Below are positions 34,037-44,855 of a stretch of DNA of 56,762 bases, one piece after another. The notes beneath the pieces were generated by a model. It was not told the DNA's origin and did not search any database. It was given only the letters and a program-made list of their open reading frames with translations. A program made the position numbers and the translations under genes. The stretch lies in NCBI RefSeq assembly GCF_900141905.1, contig NZ_FQZF01000034.1, forward strand, positions 1-56,762. Reading direction: 5' to 3'. How positions within the stretch are numbered: position 1 is the first letter of the stretch; every line of letters begins with the position of its first letter. The DNA is from Muricoccus roseus (GTDB lineage: Bacteria; Pseudomonadota; Alphaproteobacteria; Acetobacterales; Acetobacteraceae).

Positions 34037-35044
34037 CCGGCGCGCCTCGCGCTCCGCCTCCATCCGCGCCCGCACCCCGCCATCCACCCCGGTCCCCTGC
34101 GGCACCGGCTGATGCACGGAACCCGCGGTCACCGGCCCCGGCGGCGCATCCTCCATCTGCGATCCATGCACCAGGTCGCCCGCCAGCCCCCGCGCGAGCG
34201 ACGGCCAGACCTGCGAGCCCAGCACCGCCCCGCGCGCCTTCCACCCCACCGAGTATTCCTGCACCGGGTGCAGCGACACCCAGATGATGGAATCCACCAC
34301 CTCCTCCGGCCCATCCATCGTCGCCACCCGGGACTGCCGGCCCGTGTAGTTCCCCGCATGGTCCCAGAACGGCGTGTCCACCGCCCAGGGCAGCACATTC
34401 GCCACCTTGATCGTGGAGGTCCGCTGCAGCCGCATCTCCTCGTTGATCGCGCCGCCCAGCGCCAGCAGCGCCGCCTTCGTCGAGGCGTAGCTCGCATGAT
34501 ACGCCATCGGCACATGCCCCTCGACCGAGGAGATGTTCACCACCACCCCGCCACCCTGCCGGCGGAACTGGCGGATCGCGGCATGCGTGCCGAAGATCGC
34601 CCCTTTCAGGTTCACATCCACGATCCGCGCATGATCCGCGACCGGGATCTCCTCGAACCGCCCGATGGACGCGACGGCCGCATTGTTGATCCACACATCG
34701 ATCCGCCCGAAGCGCTCCACCGCCGCCCGCGCCAGCCGCTCCACCGCCGCCTCGTCGGCCACATCCACCGGCACCACCAGCGCCTGGCCCCCACCGGCCC
34801 GCACCTCGGCCGCCACCTCCTCCAGCACCGCGCCCCGCCGCGCCGCCAGCACCACATTCGCCCCGTAGGTGCCAAGCTTCACCGCCACCCCGCGCCCGAA
34901 CCCGCTGGATGCACCCGTGACCACATAGGTCCGCCCCGCCACCCGCGCCCGCTCCGCGCCCAACTCGGAAGGCGCCGAACACCCGGACAGCATCGCCCCC
35001 GCCAGCGCGACCACGGCGAGGGGCAACAGATGGAATGGCAGCAA
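34013..35044 (-). CDS. Lipoprotein-type SDR oxidoreductase
   Basis: From the TTG at 35044, which follows GGAGGA by 7 bases, the protein has 343 residues. The N-terminus is a lipoprotein signal with lipobox LSGC and Cys22, so the enzyme should be anchored to a membrane on the outer side. An SDR domain follows directly: VVTGASSGFGRGVAVKLG, NNAAVASIG, the Ser of NISSVEG, YASTK, then about 100 extra C-terminal residues. Export of an NAD(P)-dependent SDR is odd, since the cofactor is cytoplasmic. It is divergent from a second SDR of the same length. Confidence 0.82.
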   Translation of the reverse strand: MLPFHLLPLAVVALAGAMLSGCSAPSELGAERARVAGRTYVVTGASSGFGRGVAVKLGTYGANVVLAARRGAVLEEVAAEVRAGGGQALVVPVDVADEAAVERLARAAVERFGRIDVWINNAAVASIGRFEEIPVADHARIVDVNLKGAIFGTHAAIRQFRRQGGGVVVNISSVEGHVPMAYHASYASTKAALLALGGAINEEMRLQRTSTIKVANVLPWAVDTPFWDHAGNYTGRQSRVATMDGPEEVVDSIIWVSLHPVQEYSVGWKARGAVLGSQVWPSLARGLAGDLVHGSQMEDAPPGPVTAGSVHQPVPQGTGVDGGVRARMEAEREARRGAGAAGR

Positions 35045-35233
35045 GGAACGATCCTCCGGCACGATGCAGGCCTCCCGCGTAGAACCCGCCACCCCCCGCA
35101 TCGTTCCGCCCGGGTCACGCGCGACACGCCTCGCGCCAACACAGCCGCGTGCGCGGCGCCGCACGATTCACATGCGGCAAGGAAAACGACGCCCCACCCC
35201 CGCAGCATCCCCGCCACGATCAAGGAACGCTGG

Positions 35234-36262
35234 ATGCCCGTCGCCCTGAAGCCCCTCTCCCAGCAGGTCATCGTCATCACCGGCGCAAGCAGCGGCATCG
35301 GCCTCGTCACCGCCCGCATGGCCGCCCGCCAGGGCGCCAAGGTCGTGGCCGCCGCCCGCAACGACGAAGCCTTGAACAACCTCGCCGAGGAAATCCGCGC
35401 ACAGGGCGGCCAGGCCATCGCCGTGCATTGCGACGTCGGCAAGGAGGAGGACGTCAAGAACCTCGCCGACACCGCCATCCGCGAATTCGGCCGCATCGAC
35501 ACCTGGGTGAACAACGCCGGCATCTCCATCTTCGGCCAGGTCTGGGACGTGCCCATGGCCGACTGGCACCGCATGTTCGACACGGTCTACTGGGGCGTCG
35601 TCCACGGCTCCCTCGCCGCCCTCGCCCATTACCGCGAACGCGGCGGCCCCGGCGCCATCATCAACGTCGGCAGCTTCTTCGGAGACCGCGCCCCCGCCGT
35701 CCAATCCACCTACGCCTCGGCGAAGTTCGCCGTCCACGGCTTCACCGAAGGCATGCGAACGGAGCTGGAGCACAACGGCATCCCCGTCTCCGTCTCCCTC
35801 ATCCACCCCGGCCGCATCGACACGCCCTACAACGAGCACGCCGGCAACTTCATGCCCATGCAGCCCGTCCACCGCGGCATGATCTACCCGCCCGAAGCCG
35901 TCGCCGAAGCCATCCTCTGGTGCGCCGAACACCCCAAGCGCGACATGTATGTCGGCTCCCAGGCCAAGGCCGCCGCCCTCATCGGCTTCCTCGCCCCGCA
36001 CTTCACCGACTGGGTGATGAAGCGCCTGATGTACACCTCCCACCAGTCGCGCACCCGCCGCTCCAGCGGCCCACCCTCACGCGCCCTCTTCCAGCCGGGC
36101 TATGGCGGCCATGAACGCGGCACCCACGAACCACACCTCCTCCGCAAGCACAGCTTCTACGTGAAGGCCACCAAGCGCCCCGTCGCCACCGCGGCCCTCC
36201 TCACCGCCGCCGCCCTCCTCATCGGCTCCGCCCTCCGCCGCACGGATGAGTGGGACACCTGA
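35234..36262 (+). CDS. SDR-family oxidoreductase with a C-terminal membrane segment
   Basis: The 342-residue protein starts at an ATG 8 bases after AAGGA. The SDR core has VITGASSGIGLVTARMAARQGAKVV, NNAGISIFG, the Ser of NVGSFFGD and YASAK. It shares the layout of the divergent SDR at 34013 and carries about 100 extra residues with a final hydrophobic stretch (VATAALLTAAALLIGSAL) that could hold it in the membrane. Unlike its neighbour it has no export signal. The substrate is unknown. Confidence 0.87.
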   Translation: MPVALKPLSQQVIVITGASSGIGLVTARMAARQGAKVVAAARNDEALNNLAEEIRAQGGQAIAVHCDVGKEEDVKNLADTAIREFGRIDTWVNNAGISIFGQVWDVPMADWHRMFDTVYWGVVHGSLAALAHYRERGGPGAIINVGSFFGDRAPAVQSTYASAKFAVHGFTEGMRTELEHNGIPVSVSLIHPGRIDTPYNEHAGNFMPMQPVHRGMIYPPEAVAEAILWCAEHPKRDMYVGSQAKAAALIGFLAPHFTDWVMKRLMYTSHQSRTRRSSGPPSRALFQPGYGGHERGTHEPHLLRKHSFYVKATKRPVATAALLTAAALLIGSALRRTDEWDT

Positions 36263-36294
36263 CCCGCGCCCCCACGCGAACCAGGCCCCACTCC

Positions 36295-36320
36295 GGGGGG
36301 AGGCGCCACCGCCTCCCCCC
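36295..36320. terminator. Hairpin between convergent genes
   Basis: GGGGGGAGGCG (36295-36305) and CGCCTCCCCCC (36310-36320) pair perfectly over the loop CCAC. It lies 32 bases past the SDR stop and 7 bases before the stop of the minus-strand binding protein gene, so it can serve both. No T-run is seen. Confidence 0.45.
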
Positions 36321-36327
36321 GCCACCC

Positions 36328-37377
36328 TCACCGCATCGGCGGCGCGTATTGCAGCCCACCCCTGGTCCACAGGTTGTTGATCCCCCGCTGCACCCCCAGC
36401 GGCGTGATGTTGCGCTCCCACATCTCCCCGAAATTCCCCACCTGCCGGACAATCTGCACCGCCCAGTCCGGCGAAACCCCCAGCGACCGGCCCAGATCCC
36501 CCGTCGCCCCCATGAACCGCTGAACCTCCGGATTCGTGTTCCCCCGGAACGTCTCGATGTTCTGGCTCGTGATTCCCAGCTCCTCCGCCGTCAGCTGCGC
36601 GAAATGCGCCCAGCGCACGATGTCGAAGAACTTCCAGTCCCCCTTCCGCACCACGCTCCCCAACGGCTCCTTCGAGACGATCTCGGGCAACAGCACATAC
36701 TGGCTCGCATTCTCCCCCTGCGTGTACCGGAACGCGGCCAGCGAACTCGCATCCGTCGTGAACGCATCGCACCGCCCGTTGATGAACGCCGCCCGCAACT
36801 CCTCCAGATTCTCGATCACCAGCGGCGTGAACCGCATCGCATGAACCCGGAAGTAATCCGTCAGGCTCAGCTCCGTCGTGCTCCCGGGCTGCACGCACAC
36901 CGTCGCCCCATCCAGCCCCCGCACCGAGGTCACGCCGGAAGCCGCCTTCACCATGAAGCCGGTGCCGTCATAGAAATTGATGCTCGCGAATTCGAGCCCC
37001 AGCGCCGCCTCGCGCCCCAGCGTCCAGGTCGTGTTCCGCACCAGCATGTCCACCTCGCCGCTCTGCAAGGCGGTGAACCGGTTCGTCGCCGTCGTGTTGA
37101 TGAACCGAACCTTGTTCGCATCGCCCAGGATCGCGGCCGCCACGATCCGGCACCCATCCGCATCCAGCCCGCGCATCACCCCCTGGCTGTCCGGCAGGCT
37201 GAACCCCGCCGTCACCCCCGCCACGCCACACAGCAGCGCCCCGCGCGCCCGAATGGCCCCGATCGTATCCGCCGAACCCTGCGCCCCGGCCACCCCGGCC
37301 ATCCCGCACAAGGCCACCACCCCCAACGCCACGCGCCCCAGCGCGGCCCGCATCCCCGTCATCATCGCGCAAAGCAT
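36328..37377 (-). CDS. Amino-acid ABC transporter substrate-binding protein (AapJ-like)
   Basis: The 349-residue protein has a signal peptide (cleavage near AGA-QGS). The SBP family 3 fold is clear: IRARGALLCGVAGVTAGFSLPDSQGVMRGLDADGCRIVAAAILGD, NRFTALQSGEVDML, and NFYDGTGFMV. The C-terminal WTRGGLQYAPPMR is typical of the general L-amino-acid receptor AapJ/BztA. Several starts are possible near 37353-37377. No permease or ATPase gene is next to it. It is a paralogue of the protein at 43673. Confidence 0.9.
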   Translation of the reverse strand: MLCAMMTGMRAALGRVALGVVALCGMAGVAGAQGSADTIGAIRARGALLCGVAGVTAGFSLPDSQGVMRGLDADGCRIVAAAILGDANKVRFINTTATNRFTALQSGEVDMLVRNTTWTLGREAALGLEFASINFYDGTGFMVKAASGVTSVRGLDGATVCVQPGSTTELSLTDYFRVHAMRFTPLVIENLEELRAAFINGRCDAFTTDASSLAAFRYTQGENASQYVLLPEIVSKEPLGSVVRKGDWKFFDIVRWAHFAQLTAEELGITSQNIETFRGNTNPEVQRFMGATGDLGRSLGVSPDWAVQIVRQVGNFGEMWERNITPLGVQRGINNLWTRGGLQYAPPMR

Positions 37378-37943
37378 CCCCGAATTCTGGTTGAGATGCG
37401 CGCGACCGGCAGCCTTCCCCGGGGGGCCATGTCTCCGGCCCTCTGGGGGGCGAGGCTAACGGGCGGGATCAGAAACGATCAAGCGCGGTCTGTCCTCGGG
37501 GGAAAGCGCCGCTTTCCCCCAGACCCCCTATCGCCGGGGTGGCAACGGCCACCCCGGACCCCGCGGACGGTTGGGCGCACTCCCGATGCACAACTTGGAA
37601 AAGCCCTCGCCGCGCCGTCCAGAGTTTTGTTCCCACGCAAGAACGCGGTCTTTGGGGATTAAAGAGCAGACCCTTTGGAGCCGCACCTTCATCACACTCG
37701 CCTGCCCCGGAACCTCTGTCTACTTCTCAGTCATCCAGCCGTCCGAGGTTGCACAGCTTGGCATGTTAGAAATCTGCGTAACCTATTCGCGGCACAAAGG
37801 CTGCGATCCACTGGAAGGCCGCTAACGAAATTCTCCAGCTTGCACGGCATCGCGCCGACTGCGATGTGGGCACCTGTCTATGGATTGAGCCATTCCGCAT
37901 CAAATGCTAGGAAATTCCGGGTTGTTCTGTGGGTAGGAAACCA
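37378..37943. other. Gap with paired hairpins and the left edge of a low-GC island
   Basis: This 566-base gap has no convincing gene. The first part is GC-rich and holds two strong hairpins at 37498-37557. From about 37570 the composition falls sharply and stays low up to about 38860. Short open frames occur in the AT-richer part (for example 37571-37825), but none has a ribosome site or a recognisable product. A TAGGA site at the end belongs to the gene at 37944. Confidence 0.7.
37498..37557. repeat. Two adjacent perfect hairpins
   Basis: Hairpin 1 has arms GGGGGAAAGC and GCTTTCCCCC (37498-37507, 37511-37520), loop GCC. Hairpin 2 has arms CCGGGGTGGC and GCCACCCCGG (37534-37543, 37548-37557), loop AACG. 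They are unlike the four-hairpin repeat in sequence and occur once in the window, just before the low-GC island. Confidence 0.8.
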
Positions 37944-38792
37944 ATGTCCAACGGCCAATCATTAGAAATAAGCGGTTACAGCACGCTTCTTACAACAGCT
38001 GCGATATGGGACAGGCGCCTCAGCAAAGAAGAAAAAGCACAACTCGTCATCCGGGCTCACAGAAAAATGGTTGATAGAGGAGCCGCCGCACCGGTAGCTA
38101 TGCATGACTTAATGCGGGAGGCGGAGGAGCGGAGTTACCTTGACTTGCGACGCCCGCAACATGTGCGGCCAGATACGACGCTCTACAAGAAAATGAAAAG
38201 GGAGCATTTAGATCGGTTTTTTGCGGATGGAGAAATGCTGATTAGCACACTCTCGGTGTATAGAAGCATTGAGAAGGCTCCTATCGAGGACGGAGCTGAA
38301 GGGCAGTTCCTTGCAATCGCTGAAGGAGCGAGCAGGACATTTATGCTCGAAGCAACCACAGGCGCCCACGCCTTCATATACTGCATGACTAACGACCCGA
38401 ACTCCGCGTTTGATGGGTATGATGCCACCTTGGTAATCAAAGACAATCGGGGCTTTATGAATGCGCTCCACACTGCATTACGCGATCAACTTCGAAATGA
38501 GCACGGAATTTCTATAGATAAAGTCATGCTCCGACGTTGTCATTATCAGTTTACGCGGGCAGTGATTGGCGACCTCAATCCAGCGGCGTTCAGGCATCCA
38601 GATAACCCAGGTAAGATAAGTCTTTGGAGCAGATCAGCTGAACTCGTTCACAACGGCCAGTTCGTAATAAAACACAAAAAGTATGAGCAAGATAGTGAGT
38701 ATAGAATAATCTTTATTTGTAACGCCGAGCCGCCTCCACGTTTGTTGATCTGCTGCCCAGAAGCCAGGCGCTTCTGTTCGGTTTCGACTTAG
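37944..38792 (+). CDS. Low-GC hypothetical protein, probably acquired
   Basis: The 282-residue protein starts at an ATG after TAGGA (a GTG at 37929 is possible). Codon use is close to even in GC at the third position, unlike all neighbours, so it is very likely horizontally acquired. No signal peptide or membrane segment is seen. LYKKMKREHLDRFFADGEMLISTLSVY and a late KYEQDSEYRIIF recall the outline of DUF2971-type proteins, which occur in defence-related islands, but the match is weak. It ends with several cysteines (ICNAEPPPRLLICCPEARRFC, shortened reading). Confidence 0.65.
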   Translation: MSNGQSLEISGYSTLLTTAAIWDRRLSKEEKAQLVIRAHRKMVDRGAAAPVAMHDLMREAEERSYLDLRRPQHVRPDTTLYKKMKREHLDRFFADGEMLISTLSVYRSIEKAPIEDGAEGQFLAIAEGASRTFMLEATTGAHAFIYCMTNDPNSAFDGYDATLVIKDNRGFMNALHTALRDQLRNEHGISIDKVMLRRCHYQFTRAVIGDLNPAAFRHPDNPGKISLWSRSAELVHNGQFVIKHKKYEQDSEYRIIFICNAEPPPRLLICCPEARRFCSVST

Positions 38793-38866
38793 AATCGCCT
38801 CTTCAGCTTCGAACTAACAAGCAAACTCAGTTGACTTTTTTCCTATTTCCTGCCACACTCCCACCC

Positions 38867-39472
38867 ATGCCCCTCCCCCACGCCCCCCGCCTAACCCCTC
38901 CCGCCCCCTACGCCCCGCTCACCGACCTCCAATTCCACGCCCTCCTCCCCTACCTCCTCCACCGCGCCCCGCAGGGCCACAAAATCGCCGATCTACGCGC
39001 CCGGATGGATGCCATCTTCCGCGCCACCGCCTCCCACGCCCCCTGGCGCGAAGCCCAGGCACCGGGCGCCAAACCCGAAACCATCGCCCGCCACTTCCGC
39101 CGCCTCACCCATGCCGGCCTATGGGAACGCCTTCTCATCGCCCTGGCCGAATCCGCCCCCACCCACCCCCTGCGGCAGATCGAACACCTCATCGTCCGCG
39201 CCTGCCGCCGTGCCCACCGCATCCTCGGCATGGCCTTCCTCCTCCTCATCCGCCGCATCGGCCTTCGCTCGGCGCTGAACGGCCCCCCCTGGCTCCTGCC
39301 AGACCCCGATTTGTCCGAACGCCTCTCCCGCCTCCCCATCCCCTTGAAAATCCCGCAAACCCGCGCCGGCCGCACCCGCCGCGTCGAATACCTCCGCGCC
39401 CTGAAGCACCTCTTCCGCGCGGCGGAGGGCCGCGCCCGCATCCCCCGCTCCGTCCGCCTCGCCTGGCCCTGA
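38867..39472 (+). CDS. Stand-alone IS5-type transposase N-terminal domain
   Basis: The 201-residue protein contains [70 protein letters not shown]. This is the helix-turn-helix pattern at the front of IS5-family transposases (DUF4096). The DDE catalytic domain is missing. The rest is basic and helical with a possible membrane-like stretch ([11 protein letters not shown]). Base use is that of the host, unlike the low-GC gene before it, so it may be an old, adapted fragment used as a DNA-binding protein. Starts upstream are less likely. Confidence 0.65.
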   Translation: MPLPHAPRLTPPAPYAPLTDLQFHALLPYLLHRAPQGHKIADLRARMDAIFRATASHAPWREAQAPGAKPETIARHFRRLTHAGLWERLLIALAESAPTHPLRQIEHLIVRACRRAHRILGMAFLLLIRRIGLRSALNGPPWLLPDPDLSERLSRLPIPLKIPQTRAGRTRRVEYLRALKHLFRAAEGRARIPRSVRLAWP

Positions 39473-39552
39473 ACCAAGCCATGCAGCCCAGGAAGAACCC
39501 CACCCCGGAAAGCCCCCTCGACAAGCCCCGCCCGCCTGCCCAAAAACCGCCC

Positions 39553-41796
<2,244 letters not shown>

Positions 41797-41809
41797 GGAG
41801 ACCCGAGAC

Positions 41810-42043
41810 ATGGCGATGCCCGCCGCCGAGATCGAAGCCCTGATCCGCGCCGCCCTCCCCGACGCCCAGGTGACGATCGAGGACCTGGCCGGCGACGGCG
41901 ACCACTACGCCGCCACCGTCGTCTCCCCCGCCTTCAAGGGCCTCTCCCGCGTGAAGCAGCACCAGCTCGTCTATGCCGCCCTCCAGGGCCGCATGGGCGG
42001 CGAGCTCCACGCCCTCGCCCTCCAAACCTCCGCACCCGATTGA
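41810..42043 (+). CDS. bolA: BolA/IbaG-family protein
   Basis: The 77-residue BolA-type protein has [54 protein letters not shown], which includes the conserved His near the C-terminal half. BolA proteins pair with monothiol glutaredoxins to handle [2Fe-2S] clusters, and the next gene here is exactly such a glutaredoxin. GAGGAG lies before the start. Confidence 0.93.
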   Translation: MAMPAAEIEALIRAALPDAQVTIEDLAGDGDHYAATVVSPAFKGLSRVKQHQLVYAALQGRMGGELHALALQTSAPD

Positions 42044-42057
42044 AGGGAACCCCCGGA

Positions 42058-42399
42058 ATGTCCGACAACCCCGTCTTCCAGACCATCCGCTCCGAGATCG
42101 AGAGCAGCCCCGTGACCCTCTTCATGAAGGGCACACCGGTCTTCCCCCAATGCGGCTTCTCCGCCCGCGTGGTGCAGATCCTCTCCCACATGGGCGTCCC
42201 CTTCCACGGGGTGAACGTCCTGGCCGACCCCGACGTGCGCGAGGGCATCAAGGCCTATTCCAACTGGCCGACCATCCCCCAGCTCTACGTGAAGGGCGAG
42301 TTCGTCGGCGGCTGCGACATCATCACCGAGATGTTCCAGTCCGGCGAGCTGGCCACCCTCCTCACCGAGAACGGCATCCCCCACACCCAGGCCGCGTGA
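42058..42399 (+). CDS. grxD: Monothiol glutaredoxin, Grx4 type
   Basis: The 113-residue protein has the monothiol active site CGFS at residues 32-35, the preceding [13 protein letters not shown], and the glutathione-binding [20 protein letters not shown]. It binds a [2Fe-2S] cluster as a dimer or with BolA. It starts 14 bases after bolA. Its stop overlaps the GTG start of the MFS gene by four bases. Confidence 0.96.
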   Translation: MSDNPVFQTIRSEIESSPVTLFMKGTPVFPQCGFSARVVQILSHMGVPFHGVNVLADPDVREGIKAYSNWPTIPQLYVKGEFVGGCDIITEMFQSGELATLLTENGIPHTQAA

Positions 42400-43619
42400 G
42401 CTCCCCGGGCGCTCTCGCCAACGCCTCCTGGAAGGTCGCCCTGGCCGTTACCCTGCTGATGCAGACGGTGGCGGCCTTCCTCAACCAGTGCGTGCCGGTG
42501 CTCGCCCCCCTCCTCACGGGCAGCGCCGGCCTCCCGCCCGAGGCGGCGGGGCATCTCGCCGCCCTGGGCACGCTGGGCATCCTGGCCTTCCTCGTGCCCG
42601 GCAGCCCCATCCTCGCCCGGCTCGGCCCCGTCCGTACCCTCCAGGCCGGGGCCCTCATCGCCGCCGCCGGCATGGCGCTAGCGGGGCTGGGAGGCATGCT
42701 GGCCCTCGGCCTCGCCGCCTTCCTCATCGGCGTCGGCTACGGCCCCACCCCGCCCGCGGGCAGCCGCATCCTCGCCGCCACGGCCCCGCCCCGGCACCGC
42801 TCCCTCATCTTCTCCGTCAAGCAGGCCGGCGCCCCACTGGGCGGCATGCTCGCCGGCCTCGTCATCGCCCCGGTCGGCGCCTATCACGGCTGGCCCGCGG
42901 CCCTGGCCCTGGCCATCGCCCTCGCCCTGCTCTCCGCCGCACTCATCCAGCCCAGCCGCCGCTCCCTGGATGTGGAGCGCGAACCGGACCGCCCCGTGCA
43001 CCCCCGCGCCCTCTTCGGCCGCGGCAACCTCGTCGGCCCCTTCGCAGCGCTCCGCCTGCACCCGCTGCTCCCGCCCCTCACCTGGCTCGCCTGCTCCCTG
43101 GCGACCGTGCAGGGCTGCTTCTTCGCCTTCGCCGTCACCTGGCTGACCGAGACCCGGCATCTCAACCTGGTGCAGGCCGGCGCGGTTTTCGCCGCCATGC
43201 AGGCGGGCGGCGTGCTCGCGCGCATCATCCTGGGATGGCTGGCGGACCGCACGGGCAATGCCGCGATGAATCTCGTCGGGCAGGGGCTGGGCGGCGCGGC
43301 GGTGGTCACCGTCTTCGTCCTGCTGCCGCCGCTGGGCTTCCCGGGCACGCTGCTGCTCGGCCTACTGGCGGGGTCGCTGGTGGCGAGCTGGAACGGCATC
43401 TACCAGGCGGAGATCGCGCGGCTCTCGCCTCCGGGCCGGGTGGCGGAGGCGACGTCGGGGTCCACGACGCTGTGCTTCCTTGGCTACCTCATCCCGCCCG
43501 CGATCTTCGCGGGGCTGGTGACGCTTACGGGCAGCTGGCTGCTGCCGCAATTGCTGGCGGTCGGGCAGCTCGTGCTGGTCTCGCTGCTGGTCCTGCCCCG
43601 GCTGCGGCGGGGCGGATAG
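42396..43619 (+). CDS. MFS transporter, paralogue of the one at 30419
   Basis: The 407-residue, 12-helix transporter uses a GTG that overlaps the grxD stop (GTGA). [30 protein letters not shown] and [19 protein letters not shown] match the paralogue at 30419 closely. Both follow a purine-cluster segment on the same strand. Within the gene the third-base pattern changes from C-rich to G-rich at about 43.2 kb. It converges with an amino-acid binding protein gene across a perfect hairpin. Confidence 0.88.
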   Translation: MSSPGALANASWKVALAVTLLMQTVAAFLNQCVPVLAPLLTGSAGLPPEAAGHLAALGTLGILAFLVPGSPILARLGPVRTLQAGALIAAAGMALAGLGGMLALGLAAFLIGVGYGPTPPAGSRILAATAPPRHRSLIFSVKQAGAPLGGMLAGLVIAPVGAYHGWPAALALAIALALLSAALIQPSRRSLDVEREPDRPVHPRALFGRGNLVGPFAALRLHPLLPPLTWLACSLATVQGCFFAFAVTWLTETRHLNLVQAGAVFAAMQAGGVLARIILGWLADRTGNAAMNLVGQGLGGAAVVTVFVLLPPLGFPGTLLLGLLAGSLVASWNGIYQAEIARLSPPGRVAEATSGSTTLCFLGYLIPPAIFAGLVTLTGSWLLPQLLAVGQLVLVSLLVLPRLRRGG

Positions 43620-43620
43620 G

Positions 43621-43652
43621 AAAAGGGCCGGGGAGGTCACCCTCCCCGGCCC
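43621..43652 (-). terminator. Bidirectional intrinsic terminator
   Basis: GGGCCGGGGAGG (43625-43636) and CCTCCCCGGCCC (43641-43652) form 12 perfect pairs with loop TCAC. On the minus strand TTTT follows, so it is a good terminator for the binding protein gene. On the plus strand it lies just after the MFS stop but has no T-run. Confidence 0.75.
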
Positions 43653-43672
43653 CGTTCCCGCACGGAGGCGCC

Positions 43673-44701
43673 TCAGCGCATCGGCAGGGCGTAGAGAAGG
43701 CCACCGCGCGTCCAGAGCTCGTTCGGGCCGCGGGCCAGGCCCACCGGCGTCCTCGGGCCCATATGGCGCTCGTAGATCTCGCCGTAATTGCCGATCGCTT
43801 TCACGATGTTCACCACCCAGTTCGGGTCCAGCTTCAGGGACTGGCCCAGCTCCGGCGTCACGCCCAGCAGGCGGCGCGTGTCGGGGTTGGTCGTGGTGCG
43901 CTTCACCTCGTCCACGTTCTGGGAGGTGACGCCGCTCTCCTCCGCCTGGATGACGGCGTTCACGTACCAGCGGACCACGTCGTACCATTCGTCGTCGCCG
44001 CGGCGGACATAGGGGCCGTAGGGCTCCTTGGAGAAACGCTCGGTCAGGATGGTCCAGTCGGACGGGTTGGGCATGGCGGAGCGGATGGCGGCGAGCTGCG
44101 AGGCGTCGGTGCCGAAGCTGTCGCAGCGGCCGGCCTGGAGCGCGGCGGCCGCCTGGTCCGTGCGCTCGAACAGCACGGGGCTGAACTGGAGGTTCTGGCT
44201 GCGGAAGTAGTCGGCCGTGACCATCTCGTTCGTGGTGCCCTGGATGAGGCAGATGGTCGCGCCGGCCATGTCCGACGCCTTGGCGATGTTGGCGTTGGCG
44301 CGGACCATGAAGCCATGGCCGTCATAGAAGTTCGGGGTGATGGCGCGCAGGCCGAGCGTCACGTCGCGCAGCATCGTCTCGGTGCTCGTGCGGAAGAGCA
44401 CGTCCACCTCGCCCGAGCCGAGGGCGGTGAAGCGGGTGGAGGAGCTGAGCGGGCTGAAGCGCACCTTGTTCGGGTCGTTGAACAGGGCCACCGCCAGGCC
44501 GCGGCAGAAATCCACGTCGAAGCCCTGCCAGACACCGCGCGCATCGGGAGTGGCGAAGCCCGCGATGCCGGTGTGGATGCCGCAGACGAGCTGGCCGCGC
44601 GCGCGGATCGCATCAAGCGTGGCGCCGGCCTTGGCCGGCTGGCCGGCGCCGAAGAGCGCGGCGGCGGCCGCGGCGGTGGCCAGGATTGCGCGTCTCAACA
44701 T
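43673..44701 (-). CDS. Amino-acid ABC transporter substrate-binding protein (AapJ-like)
   Basis: The 342-residue protein has a signal peptide (cleavage near AKA-GAT). It is a family 3 solute-binding protein: IRARGQLVCGIHTGIAGFATPDARGVWQGFDVDFCRGLAVALF, TRFTALGSGEVDVLFRTST, NFYDGHGFMVRA, and the AapJ-like end ELWTRGGLLYALPMR. The ATG at 44701 follows GGGAAGG by 9 bases. No aapQMP genes are adjacent. It looks like a better conserved version of the paralogue at 36328. Confidence 0.92.
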   Translation of the reverse strand: MLRRAILATAAAAAALFGAGQPAKAGATLDAIRARGQLVCGIHTGIAGFATPDARGVWQGFDVDFCRGLAVALFNDPNKVRFSPLSSSTRFTALGSGEVDVLFRTSTETMLRDVTLGLRAITPNFYDGHGFMVRANANIAKASDMAGATICLIQGTTNEMVTADYFRSQNLQFSPVLFERTDQAAAALQAGRCDSFGTDASQLAAIRSAMPNPSDWTILTERFSKEPYGPYVRRGDDEWYDVVRWYVNAVIQAEESGVTSQNVDEVKRTTTNPDTRRLLGVTPELGQSLKLDPNWVVNIVKAIGNYGEIYERHMGPRTPVGLARGPNELWTRGGLLYALPMR

Positions 44702-44855
44702 GGGTTTCTGCCTTCCCTGATTCGTATCGGGAGCGTGCGAAGCCCGGCCGGTGCAAGTCAACACGCGCGAGAGCCCGTATCGGGGCCTGCCAGGCGGGCG
44801 GGCGCGCAAGGGGGAGGCAACCGGCGCCCTTCTGCCTAAGGTCGCGTCGCTTTCC

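Noticed and set aside
37571-37825. Open frame of 84 codons in the low-GC gap
   Set aside because: It has no ribosome site, no recognisable product, and crosses the change in composition. Several frames are open here by chance.
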